DNA of 6,871 bases, from NCBI GenBank assembly GCA_025457805.1, contig JALOTR010000149.1, positions 1 to 6,871 of the forward strand, in the 5' to 3' direction. This document shows, piece by piece, positions 1-6,117 of this stretch (position 1 is its first letter; the number at the start of each line of letters is the position of its first letter). This DNA is from Akkermansiaceae bacterium (GTDB lineage: Bacteria; Verrucomicrobiota; Verrucomicrobiia; Verrucomicrobiales; Akkermansiaceae). The notes below the pieces were generated by a model that saw nothing but the letters and a program-made list of their open reading frames with translations, had not been told where the DNA came from and did no database searches. The translations under genes were made by a program, and so were the position numbers.

Positions 1-238
1 CAATTTCCAATAAGAATATCGGGATATTGGTCGAACTGGATACAATCGCATCTTCCATGAACGGTTGAACTCTGCCATTCCAGCGATAGCTCATCCATTG
101 GAGCATTCGGAGATCTCCATCCGCTTGGAACCACCATGGCAGTGCGGCAAATATCAACAGCAGCCAGTATGCGATGATGGGTCGCCTGATGCGCTGCCAG
201 TCGGTTTTCAACAAATGAAGGACGATGCGGAAATTCAT
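1..238 (-). CDS. Membrane protein, probable ABC-2-type permease subunit (3' part missing at window edge)
   Basis: An open frame runs from an ATG at 238-236 to the left edge with no stop, giving 79 readable codons. The protein begins MNFRIVLHLLKTDWQRIRRP, a basic amphipathic stretch. A clear hydrophobic segment follows at about residues 21-37 (IIAYWLLLIFAALPWWF). A short basic N-terminus followed by a first membrane helix is usual for ABC-2-type permeases. It starts 13 bp after the stop of the ABC ATPase on the same strand and would be its membrane partner in an exporter-like complex. The start is not perfect: the nearest Shine-Dalgarno-like GGAG (257-260) is 18 nt upstream, and a closer ATG (243-241) hits a stop after one codon. 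The function is inferred mainly from gene order, because the visible part is too short to show a family signature. It could be another kind of membrane protein. Confidence 0.72.
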   Translation of the reverse strand, partial: MNFRIVLHLLKTDWQRIRRPIIAYWLLLIFAALPWWFQADGDLRMLQWMSYRWNGRVQPFMEDAIVSSSTNIPIFLLEI

Positions 239-251
239 GGCATGAAAAAAG

Positions 252-1163
252 TTAGACTCCGGCGTCGGCCCGACCGCTTCGCACGAGTGTCACAAAAAGC
301 TCGCGCAGAGTTAGGGGATGGACATCGGCAGGCGGGCAGCCGGGGAAAAGCCTTGCGCTGGTTTCTGCGAAGCTTTGTGGATCGTATGCGGTATCGGTGA
401 ATCGCAGCATGCGCCCGGCGGATTGAGGCGTAATCCATGTCGCTGGAAAGTGCGGCAGCGCTCCAAAGTCCGGCGGCAGCAAGATTTCCACTCGCCGGTG
501 GCGGGCGAGCAGCGGCTCGGCATCCTCGTCCAACAAGACAGCGCCGTGATTGAGCAGCACCACGTGATCGGCAAGGCGATCCACTTCCTCGATATCGTGG
601 GATGAAAGCACAACCGTGAAGCCCTCGTTCCCGGCCAATTCTAACAGTCCAGTGATGAACTCGTCGCGCACCAGCGGATCGAGTCCGGAGAATGGCTCAT
701 CGAGCACCAACAATTCCGGTCGATAGGCAAGGGCGGCGATAAGCGCCGCCTTCATGCGCTGGCCGCGCGAGAGATGCTTGAGTTTCCGGTCACCGGGCAG
801 GGCGAATTTCTGGCGCAGCAAGCGTTCAAGATCCGCGTCCCATTTCGGATAAAGCGGTCGGCACCATCCGAGGAATTGATCGACCGTCATCCAGTCCGGC
901 AGTTCCATGCCCTCGGCAACGTAGCCGATGCGCGCCAACTGGGCCGGGCCGAGCTTGCGCGAATCGGTGCCAAGGATTTCCACATGACCGGTGGAAGGGC
1001 GCAGCAAGTTGAGTGCGATTTTCAACGCGGTCGATTTCCCCGCACCGTTCGGCCCCAGAAGCGCGGTGATCGACCCGGCGGGCACGCGGAACGAAGCGTG
1101 TCGCAAGGCCCATGAGCGGGGAAAACGGCGGCAAACTTGATGGAATTCGAGGAGAGAATTCAT
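252..1163 (-). CDS. ABC transporter ATP-binding protein of a GntR-linked (YtrB-like) transporter
   Basis: This 303-residue protein is a cytoplasmic ABC ATPase. Walker A is GPNGAGKST (37-45). The Q-loop region reads GYVAEG, with Glu84 where Gln is usual, a substitution I recall as common in ABC-2-type exporters. The signature is LSRGQRMK (131-138), Walker B is LLVLDEP (151-157) with catalytic Glu156, the D-loop is SGLDP (159-163) and the switch histidine is His189 in SSHD. All parts needed for ATP hydrolysis are present. A C-terminal extension of about 80 residues follows the nucleotide-binding domain. The ATG overlaps the stop of the upstream GntR regulator (ATGA at 1163-1160), so translational coupling is likely. 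A putative permease starts 13 bp downstream. The order GntR, ATPase, permease matches the Bacillus ytrAB-type arrangement, often tied to cell-envelope or antibiotic stress. The substrate cannot be read from the sequence. Confidence 0.95.
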   Translation of the reverse strand: MNSLLEFHQVCRRFPRSWALRHASFRVPAGSITALLGPNGAGKSTALKIALNLLRPSTGHVEILGTDSRKLGPAQLARIGYVAEGMELPDWMTVDQFLGWCRPLYPKWDADLERLLRQKFALPGDRKLKHLSRGQRMKAALIAALAYRPELLVLDEPFSGLDPLVRDEFITGLLELAGNEGFTVVLSSHDIEEVDRLADHVVLLNHGAVLLDEDAEPLLARHRRVEILLPPDFGALPHFPATWITPQSAGRMLRFTDTAYDPQSFAETSARLFPGCPPADVHPLTLRELFVTLVRSGRADAGV

Positions 1164-1546
1164 GATTGTGGTGGTTTCTCGGAAAGGGATTTGCGGAGGG
1201 CTTCGAGGGTTTCCTCGGCACTAAGACCCAGCAACGAAGCCTGCCGGATGAGGTCGCCGCAGGCGGGTGCGAGCTGGGCGACGAGTTGGTCGCGTGAAGA
1301 TCCTGCGGGTCTCACCACCACCATCCCGGCACCCGGACGGGTGGCGAGAAACCCCGCGTCCCGCAGTTCCAATACCGCCTTGTGGGCAGTGGTGGGTGAG
1401 ATTTTCAGCTCCTGAGCCAGGACACGAACGGAAGGAAACTTCTCACCAGCCGCCATTTCCCCAGTCAAAACCGCGCGCTGCACCGCCTTGACCAATTGGT
1501 CGGACACGGGCACGCCGTCGAGGAGTTGGAAGCGGAAGGGCAGCAT
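1160..1546 (-). CDS. GntR-family transcriptional regulator, YtrA subfamily
   Basis: This 128-residue DNA-binding protein has an N-terminal GntR winged helix-turn-helix at about residues 10-80. It shows the family pattern: a Gly-Glu-x-(F/L)-Pro-Ser-x-Arg stretch (GEKFPSVR), then LAQELKISPTTAHKAVLELR for the recognition helices, then a wing ending RPGAGMVVV. The remaining ~45 residues (about 83-128) are too short for an FadR- or UbiC-type ligand domain and suit the short two-helix C-terminus of the YtrA subfamily. Regulators of this type usually repress their own operon with the ABC genes behind them. Here the gene is first in the operon and overlaps the ATPase gene by 4 bp. No clear Shine-Dalgarno precedes the ATG at 1546. 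A candidate operator lies 15 bp upstream of that ATG. The inducing signal is unknown. Confidence 0.93.
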   Translation of the reverse strand: MLPFRFQLLDGVPVSDQLVKAVQRAVLTGEMAAGEKFPSVRVLAQELKISPTTAHKAVLELRDAGFLATRPGAGMVVVRPAGSSRDQLVAQLAPACGDLIRQASLLGLSAEETLEALRKSLSEKPPQS

Positions 1547-1560
1547 GGCTTGGCTGACTT

Positions 1561-1592
1561 AGTGTCAACTGTGCCAGTATGACTGTTACACT
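1561..1592 (-). promoter_or_regulatory. Candidate GntR operator: spaced inverted repeat upstream of the regulator gene
   Basis: On the plus strand the left arm is AGTGTCAACTGT (1561-1572) and the right arm is ACTGTTACACT (1582-1592). The reverse complement of the right arm is AGTGTAACAGT, which matches the left arm except for one extra C and one T/A difference. The arms are separated by 9 nt. The element starts 15 bp from the regulator ATG, where a repressor would block transcription or initiation. No good -35/-10 pair stands out nearby, so the promoter itself is not assigned. Its role as an operator is inferred from symmetry and position. Confidence 0.5.
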
Positions 1593-1943
1593 TTGGGTGA
1601 ATTGGCAAGCTTTTTTTACGCTCAAACTCGCTTTTCTAATCCTCTATTCCGAAATGAGAACCACAATCGAAGCGAAGCGGAGATGGACGAACACGGAATT
1701 CTGATCTGAGTCAAAAAATCGGAACGCATGGAAAGTAAGAGAGTTGCGGAACAATTTGAACGCCCTTAACGAATGAGTCTCATCGATTCTCTAACCTCTT
1801 CATTTTCCGTGTAATCTGTGTTTTCCGTGGTTCCCCATCTTCCTCATTAAGATGATTCACGGAGCGCCGGACCATGTCTCTTTGCGGGCCTCCATGATCC
1901 AAGACTGCCTCCCAAGAAAAGCCAGCCCTCTTCTCCCCCCAAG
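1593..1943. other. Gene-free stretch between ybbP 3' end and the GntR operon, containing repeats
   Basis: No credible coding frame is present on either strand. The stretch holds one clear copy of the 9-bp-period repeat (1805-1834). It also holds a degenerate relative of the 10-bp-period repeat in inverse orientation (1681-1700, AGATGGACGAACACGGAATT), which resembles the reverse complement of 4714-4742 with a 6-nt deletion. An AT-rich region (about 1611-1660) lies upstream of the GntR gene and may contain its promoter. I see no convincing stem-plus-U-run terminator for ybbP. Confidence 0.6.
1805..1834 (+). repeat. Dispersed 9-bp-period repeat, third copy
   Basis: These 30 bases match 4661-4690 at 28 of 30 positions; the differences are A for T at position 10 and T for A at position 18. 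The motif starts TTCCGTGTAA and ends TTCCGTGGTTCC. It lies about 110 bp past the stop codon of ybbP. It is non-coding and shares no longer flanking homology with the other copies, so it looks like a short dispersed element and not part of a large duplication. Confidence 0.85.
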
Positions 1944-4499
1944 TCACCCTCCACCCCGCAAAATCTCCAACGGCGGGTGACTGCAAACACCGCGACTCAA
2001 GGCCAGTCCCCCAAGCACCGCAATCCCTGTCACCGCCCCGAAGGCCCCCACTAACAGGATCGGATCCGGCCACGGCGAGGCCTTGAAAACAAACACTGCC
2101 AGCGCCGCATTCGCCGCCACCGCAAGTAGCACGCCGGTCAGCGCAGAGAGAATTCCAAGCGTCGCATACTCGATCACCAGGATCGTCCGCACCTGCTTCG
2201 CCGAGGCCCCGAGCGTCCGCAGCAGCACGCTTTCTTTGAGCCGCACATCCCGCCCATTCAGCAGCGTTCCGATCAAAATCGGCAGCCCCGCAAGCACGGT
2301 GAACCCACCCAGCACCGTGACTACCGTCGAGATCTTGCCAAGAATATCCCGCACGGTTTCAAGGATCAGCGTCAGGTCGATCGCAGTGACATTCGCAAAC
2401 TTCGCCGCCAGCGCCCGCTGCAATTCTCCCGAAGCCGCCGGCGTCGGCGTCCGCGTCGTCACCACATGAAATCCCGGCGCATCCTCCAGCACTCCAGGTG
2501 GGAAGACCATGAAGAAGTTCAGGTTGAAACGACTCCAATCCACCCGCCGCAAACTCGTCACCCGCGCGCGGATCGGCACCCCTTGCACATCCAGCGTGAG
2601 CTCATCGCCGATCCCCACCATCATGTCCTTCGCAATCTCCTCCTCCAGGGAAAGCGGCACCACCTCCGTCGGATCCGCCCGCTCGGTCGCGAACTCACCC
2701 GCCACCAGCGTCTCGGTGAAATTCAGCTTGTCCCGATAGGTCGAACGAAACTCCCGCCTCGCCACCCAGCGCGGCACCCCTTTCGCCTTACCCACCGCCA
2801 CCCCACGGATCGATGAAACCCGCATTGTCACCATCGGCTCACTCTCCAACACCGGCAGCCCAGTTTGATCCAACACCTCCCTCACACCGGCCACTTGATC
2901 CGGCTGCACATCGATCAAATACAAATTCGGACTCTTCCCCGACTGCTGAAGATCCAGCCGCTTATTCAAAAGCCGACCCGCCGAAAGAATCGTCACTAAC
3001 AGAAAAGTCCCAAGCCCCAGCGACAGCAAAAACAGCAGCGTCTGATTCCCCGGCCGATGCAGATTTGAAACACCCTGCCGCAGCAGATACGGCCAGCGCA
3101 TGCCCACCACCCGACGCGTCACTGCCATCAAGCCGCGCGCCACACCCACCAGCGCCAAAAACGCCACCACCATCCCGCCCACCATCGCCAGCGAACGCGC
3201 CCACCTCGGGTCATTCGCATGCGCCACCATCACCAGCAATCCCACCAGCAGTGCATAAATCGGCAGCGACCTCAGCACCCCACCTTTCAATCCACCACCG
3301 CTCCGCAAGGTCACCGCCGGTGAAATCTCACGAATCTTCATCAGCGGCAGCAGCGCAAAACCACAACACACTGCAAACCCAGTCGCCGTCGTCTGCGCCA
3401 CGATTTTCCATTCCGGCGAAGGGCTCACCGAAATCGGCAATTCATCCCGAAACGCCCCTAACAAACCCATCTGCAAACCAACCCCAAGCCCCGCCCCCAG
3501 CAGCGCCCCGAAAAATCCCAGCGCCAGCACTTGCGCGAAATAAATCCCAAACGCCAGGTGCCCCGGACACCCGAGACAGCGCAAAATCCCGATCGTCGCA
3601 ATCCGCCGCGTCACATGCGCATGCACCGCCCCCGCCACCCCGATCGCCCCCAGCGCCAGCGATGCCAGCGCGATGAGCCCCAGGAACTGCTGAAAGTTAT
3701 CCAACGCATCCCCCAAGTTCTCGCGACGATCTTCCGGAGTTTCCAACTGCCATGGATTGTCAGGAAAATCTTTGCGCACCTTGTCCTTCAGCGCCTTCGA
3801 CGACGGCCCACCGTCGATCTCCAGATACACCTGATAGGATGCCATGCTGTTTGTCGTCAGCAGCCCCGTGCGCTCGATGTCCGCCAAATTCACATATACC
3901 TCCGGCGCAAATCCACTGAAGCGACTCCCCCGCGGAGCCGGTTTGTCCACCACGCCCAAAATCCTCAAGCGCATTCCCCCAAGCTCCACCTCATCCCCGA
4001 TCTTCGCCCCGAATTGATCCAGCATCGCCGGTTCTAACAAGACCCCGCCTTCACCCTTCAGTTTCTCCCACGCATCCGCCGGCCGCGTCTCCACCTTCCC
4101 ATAAAACGGATAGCCTCCCTCAATCCCCCGCACCTGCATCAGCCGCGCCCCGCCGTCGGGAAGAAACCGCATCATCGATGGAAAGCTCGTCTCACGGCTC
4201 ATCCGGCTCGCCATTCCCGCAAGCCTGCTCACGTCATCCGCAACAATCTCCCGACGCGATGAAACCCTTAAATCCGAACCCAGCAGCGACTTCGCCTCCG
4301 AAGCAATCCCCCGCTCCACGCTCGCCTTTAAGGAATGAATCGCCGTCAACGCCGCAATCCCCGACACGATCGCCAGCGAAAAAATCACCAGCCTCACTCG
4401 CTGCGATCGACTGTCCCGCCAAGCCATCCGCCACACCCAAGGATGAAACAAAGCCGTCCACAAACTGCCCGGCAGCCCGCTTTTGTTAGATCCCATCAT
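1944..4499 (-). CDS. ybbP: FtsX-family ABC transporter permease, YbbP-like (COG3127)
   Basis: This 851-residue inner-membrane protein has the ten-helix layout of YbbP. TM1 is at about 36-56, followed by an extracytoplasmic domain to about 265. Helices follow at about 270-295, 317-345 and 365-387 (first FtsX domain, with the coupling stretch RRIATIGILRCLG at 298-310), then 410-428, 437-458 and 484-506. A second extracytoplasmic domain spans about 507-715, and the last three helices are near 722-745, 773-800 and 812-836 (second FtsX domain, with KESVLLRTLGASAKQV at 755-770). The C-terminus PPLEILRG is typical. It pairs with the YbbA ATPase upstream and lies near tesA; the family is annotated as linked to lysophospholipase L1, though the transported substrate is not established. 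Two ATGs are adjacent (4499 and 4496). The strong GGAGG at 4503-4507 is 3 nt from the first and 6 nt from the second, so the second (850 residues) may be the true start. The reading frame is intact. Confidence 0.95.
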   Translation of the reverse strand: MMGSNKSGLPGSLWTALFHPWVWRMAWRDSRSQRVRLVIFSLAIVSGIAALTAIHSLKASVERGIASEAKSLLGSDLRVSSRREIVADDVSRLAGMASRMSRETSFPSMMRFLPDGGARLMQVRGIEGGYPFYGKVETRPADAWEKLKGEGGVLLEPAMLDQFGAKIGDEVELGGMRLRILGVVDKPAPRGSRFSGFAPEVYVNLADIERTGLLTTNSMASYQVYLEIDGGPSSKALKDKVRKDFPDNPWQLETPEDRRENLGDALDNFQQFLGLIALASLALGAIGVAGAVHAHVTRRIATIGILRCLGCPGHLAFGIYFAQVLALGFFGALLGAGLGVGLQMGLLGAFRDELPISVSPSPEWKIVAQTTATGFAVCCGFALLPLMKIREISPAVTLRSGGGLKGGVLRSLPIYALLVGLLVMVAHANDPRWARSLAMVGGMVVAFLALVGVARGLMAVTRRVVGMRWPYLLRQGVSNLHRPGNQTLLFLLSLGLGTFLLVTILSAGRLLNKRLDLQQSGKSPNLYLIDVQPDQVAGVREVLDQTGLPVLESEPMVTMRVSSIRGVAVGKAKGVPRWVARREFRSTYRDKLNFTETLVAGEFATERADPTEVVPLSLEEEIAKDMMVGIGDELTLDVQGVPIRARVTSLRRVDWSRFNLNFFMVFPPGVLEDAPGFHVVTTRTPTPAASGELQRALAAKFANVTAIDLTLILETVRDILGKISTVVTVLGGFTVLAGLPILIGTLLNGRDVRLKESVLLRTLGASAKQVRTILVIEYATLGILSALTGVLLAVAANAALAVFVFKASPWPDPILLVGAFGAVTGIAVLGGLALSRGVCSHPPLEILRGGG

Positions 4500-4502
4500 T
4501 TT

Positions 4503-4510
4503 CCTCCTCT
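4503..4510 (-). promoter_or_regulatory. Strong ribosome binding site of ybbP
   Basis: The minus strand reads AGAGGAGG followed by AAA and then ATGATG. This is the best Shine-Dalgarno in the window. Its spacing (3 nt to the first ATG, 6 nt to the second) favours the second ATG. Because ybbA and ybbP are separated by 224 bp of repeat DNA, this site probably lets ybbP be translated independently and not by coupling to ybbA. Confidence 0.8.
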
Positions 4511-4521
4511 AAATCAGAATT

Positions 4522-4550
4522 GGAACCACGGAATACACAGAATACACGGA
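4522..4550 (-). repeat. Left arm of a perfect 29-bp inverted repeat in the ybbA-ybbP gap
   Basis: Starting GGAACCACGGAATACACAG and ending AATACACGGA, these 29 bases are the exact reverse complement of 4662-4690. The two arms enclose 111 nt. Weaker complementary pairs continue inside the loop: TTGAAA (4551-4556) with TTTCAA (4636-4641), and TGCAGG (4557-4562) with CCTGCA (4615-4620). The arm lies 12 bp upstream of the ybbP Shine-Dalgarno, so a folded transcript would place a long stem directly before the ribosome binding site. Confidence 0.95.
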
Positions 4551-4660
4551 TTGAAATGCAGGGATGAATGGTCCCAACAGCGAAGCCATAAAACCTCTGC
4601 TTCCTCTGCTGCCTCCTGCAAAAATGCTTTTCCGTTTTCAAATCTGAGTCCATCTACGAT

Positions 4661-4690
4661 TTCCGTGTATTCTGTGTATTCCGTGGTTCC
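4661..4690 (+). repeat. Right arm of the 29-bp inverted repeat; 9-bp-period element
   Basis: The element is built of three 9-bp units: TTCCGTGTA (4661-4669), TTCTGTGTA (4670-4678) and TTCCGTGGT (4679-4687), followed by TCC. Bases 4662-4690 are exactly complementary to 4522-4550, and 4661-4690 matches 1805-1834 at 28 of 30 positions. It lies between the ybbA stop and ybbP. Confidence 0.95.
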
Positions 4691-4712
4691 CTCCTCTTCA
4701 TCCCAAACGTTC

Positions 4713-4745
4713 CGATTCCGCGTTCATCCGCGTCCATCTGCGGTT
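4713..4745 (+). repeat. 10-bp-period repeat running into the 3' end of ybbA
   Basis: Two adjacent 10-bp units, TTCATCCGCG (4723-4732) and TCCATCTGCG (4733-4742), agree at 8 of 10 positions. A weaker third unit, CGATTCCGCG (4713-4722), precedes them. The element overlaps the last codons and the stop codon of ybbA on the minus strand. A degenerate inverse relative is at 1681-1700. From memory, strings of this type are common between genes in Verrucomicrobiota-like genomes; I cannot confirm this here. Confidence 0.75.
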
Positions 4746-5479
4746 GAATTCTCCTCCTCAGAAACGATCTTCCCCCCACTCATCGTCACCACCCGACGCG
4801 CCTTCGCCGCCAGCGCCGGATCATGCGTCACCAGCACCAAGGCCGTCCCCGCCTCGCGGTTCAGGCGGAAAAGCATCTCCACAATCGGCGCGCTTGTTTC
4901 CGCATCCAGATTCCCCGTCGGCTCATCCGCAAACAGAATCTTCGGCCGATGAATGAAAGCCCGCGCCAGCGCCACCCGCTGCTGCTCGCCGCCGGATAGT
5001 TGCAGCGGATAGTGATCCAGCCGATCCCCCAGACCCACCTCCGTCAGCAAACGCTCCGCTTCCTTTTCGATTTCCCTGCCGGATTCACCCCGCAGTTCCA
5101 GCGGCACCAACACGTTCTCAATCGCTGTCAGCGTCGGGATCAGTTGGAAACTCTGAAACACAAAACCCACCAGCCGGTTCCGCAAAGCCGCCCGCGCATC
5201 CTGATCCATCGCCTCGATCGCCTCGCCATCCAGTTCCACCGATCCCGCACTCGCATCATCCAGCCCCGCGCAAAGCCCCAGCAAAGTCGTCTTGCCACTC
5301 CCCGATGGCCCCACGATCGCCAGCGTGTCACCTGCATCCAGACTCAGGCTCACATCCTTGAGCACCGTCAGCTCATGGCTCGCCGTCCGATGCACCTTCC
5401 GCAGGCCGGAAACCTTCAGGATCGGCTGTTTGACAGCACTCGGAGCGGATTCTAGACTGGCGGTCGATGGGGATGTCAT
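4724..5479 (-). CDS. ybbA: ABC transporter ATPase, YbbA-like (COG4181; MacB/LolD-type)
   Basis: This 251-residue cytoplasmic ATPase powers the YbbP-type permease encoded downstream. Walker A is GPSGSGKTT (57-65), the Q-loop is VFQSFQL with Gln109, the signature is LSGGEQQR (161-168), Walker B is ILFADEP (181-187) with Glu186, the D-loop is GNLD (189-192) and the switch histidine is His219 in THD. ENVLVPLELRG and the other surrounding residues are typical of the MacB/LolD/YbbA group. An N-terminal tail of about 18 residues precedes the domain. The homologous part ends near GGKIV; the last residues (NSTADGRG) and the stop come from an intergenic repeat. The start at 5479 overlaps tesA head to head by 13 bp and has no obvious Shine-Dalgarno. 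I see no usual start codon between it and the domain, so I keep it. The gap to ybbP is 224 bp, much more than the near-contact usual for this pair. Confidence 0.95.
   Translation of the reverse strand: MTSPSTASLESAPSAVKQPILKVSGLRKVHRTASHELTVLKDVSLSLDAGDTLAIVGPSGSGKTTLLGLCAGLDDASAGSVELDGEAIEAMDQDARAALRNRLVGFVFQSFQLIPTLTAIENVLVPLELRGESGREIEKEAERLLTEVGLGDRLDHYPLQLSGGEQQRVALARAFIHRPKILFADEPTGNLDAETSAPIVEMLFRLNREAGTALVLVTHDPALAAKARRVVTMSGGKIVSEEENSTADGRG
5430..5458 (+). promoter_or_regulatory. Sigma70-like promoter of tesA, inside ybbA
   Basis: A perfect -35 box TTGACA (5430-5435) is followed after exactly 17 nt by TAGACT (5453-5458), which matches TATAAT at 4 of 6 positions. Transcription would begin near 5464-5467, at or just before the first tesA ATG (5467) and a few bases before the second (5473). 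The promoter lies wholly within the first codons of ybbA on the other strand. It is the best promoter-like sequence I found in the window. Confidence 0.6.
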
Positions 5480-6117
5480 TGCGAAAAATAGTCATGTTCG
5501 GGCTGCTGCTCACCGCAGGCACTGCATTAATGGCAGAAGAAGCACCGAATGCAAACAACACGACCAAACGCATCGTCGTGCTCGGCGACAGCATCACCGC
5601 CGGCTACGGCCTCGATCCCGGCGAAGCCTACCCCGCCCTCCTCCAGAAAAAAATCGACGCCGCCAAACTCCCCTACACCGTCGCCAATGCCGGGGTCAGC
5701 GGCGACACCACCGCCGGCGGCCTCCGCCGCATCGCCTGGGCGATGGGAAAAGGAGCCGACGTCCTCATCATCGCCCTCGGCGGCAACGACGGCCTCCGCG
5801 GCATCTCCCCCGAGGAAACCAAGAAAAACCTGCTTGGCATCGTCACCAAAGCCCGCACCAAGAATCCCGAAATCTCCATCCTCATCGCCGGCATGCAAAT
5901 GCCCGACAACATGGGAAAAAACTTCACCGCCGAATTCAAATCCCTCTTCCCCGAAGCCGCCAAGGAAACCCAATCCACCCTCATCCCCTACCTCCTCGAA
6001 GGCGTCGGCGGCATCGAAACCCTCAACCAACCCGACCGCATCCACCCCACAGCAGAAGGGCAGGCTAAAGTCGCGGAGAATGTGTGGAAGGCCCTTCAGC
6101 CCGTTATCTCACCGTGA
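5467..6117 (+). CDS. tesA: Periplasmic GDSL esterase / lysophospholipase L1-type (TesA arylesterase)
   Basis: This 216-residue SGNH hydrolase is of the TesA type, which cleaves acyl thioesters, lysophospholipids and aryl esters in the periplasm. Block I is GDSIT (40-44) with nucleophile Ser42. The oxyanion residues are Gly79 in VSGDTT and Asn107 in GGNDGLRG (105-112), a block identical in E. coli TesA as I recall it. The catalytic Asp190 and His193 are in DRIHP (190-194). A signal peptide is visible: basic SLRKIV, a hydrophobic core FGLLLTAGTAL, and probable cleavage after Ala23 (ALMA/EE). The mature length of about 193 is close to the family norm. Two in-frame ATGs (5467, 5473) are possible and neither has a good Shine-Dalgarno. 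The gene is divergent from ybbA, overlapping its start, which preserves the enterobacterial tesA/ybbAP neighbourhood. The 3' end overlaps a toxin remnant on the minus strand. Confidence 0.96.
   Translation: MGMSLRKIVMFGLLLTAGTALMAEEAPNANNTTKRIVVLGDSITAGYGLDPGEAYPALLQKKIDAAKLPYTVANAGVSGDTTAGGLRRIAWAMGKGADVLIIALGGNDGLRGISPEETKKNLLGIVTKARTKNPEISILIAGMQMPDNMGKNFTAEFKSLFPEAAKETQSTLIPYLLEGVGGIETLNQPDRIHPTAEGQAKVAENVWKALQPVISP
5526..5554 (-). promoter_or_regulatory. Weak candidate promoter for ybbA, inside tesA
   Basis: On the minus strand TTGCAT (5549-5554) is followed after 17 nt by ATTAAT (5526-5531). The boxes match consensus at about 3 and 4 of 6 positions. A start near 5519 would give a leader of about 40 nt before the ybbA ATG. 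The divergent overlap means the ybbA promoter must lie inside the tesA coding region, but this particular pair is only a guess. Confidence 0.25.

Noticed and set aside
1563..1568. TTGACA on the minus strand as a -35 box for the GntR operon
   Set aside because: It is only 16 bp upstream of the ATG, so its -10 box would lie at or inside the coding start. It more likely belongs to the palindrome arm.
1773..1783. 11-bp palindrome ATGAGTCTCAT as a terminator or operator
   Set aside because: It is too short, has no U-run, and is isolated between genes; such palindromes are expected by chance.
2813..3676. Long plus-strand open frame of 287 codons rich in Pro, Ser and Ala
   Set aside because: It lies wholly antisense to ybbP, has low-complexity composition caused by reverse-reading a GC-rich gene, and shows no domain motif.
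4522..4745. CRISPR-like or attachment-site interpretation of the repeats
   Set aside because: The copies are inverted or scattered with no regular spacers, there are no cas genes, and no integrase is nearby.
5292..6068. Plus-strand open frame of 258 codons rich in Arg and His, and a 273-codon frame at 5549-6370
   Set aside because: Both are out-of-frame shadows of tesA; the tesA frame carries the full SGNH catalytic set and a signal peptide.
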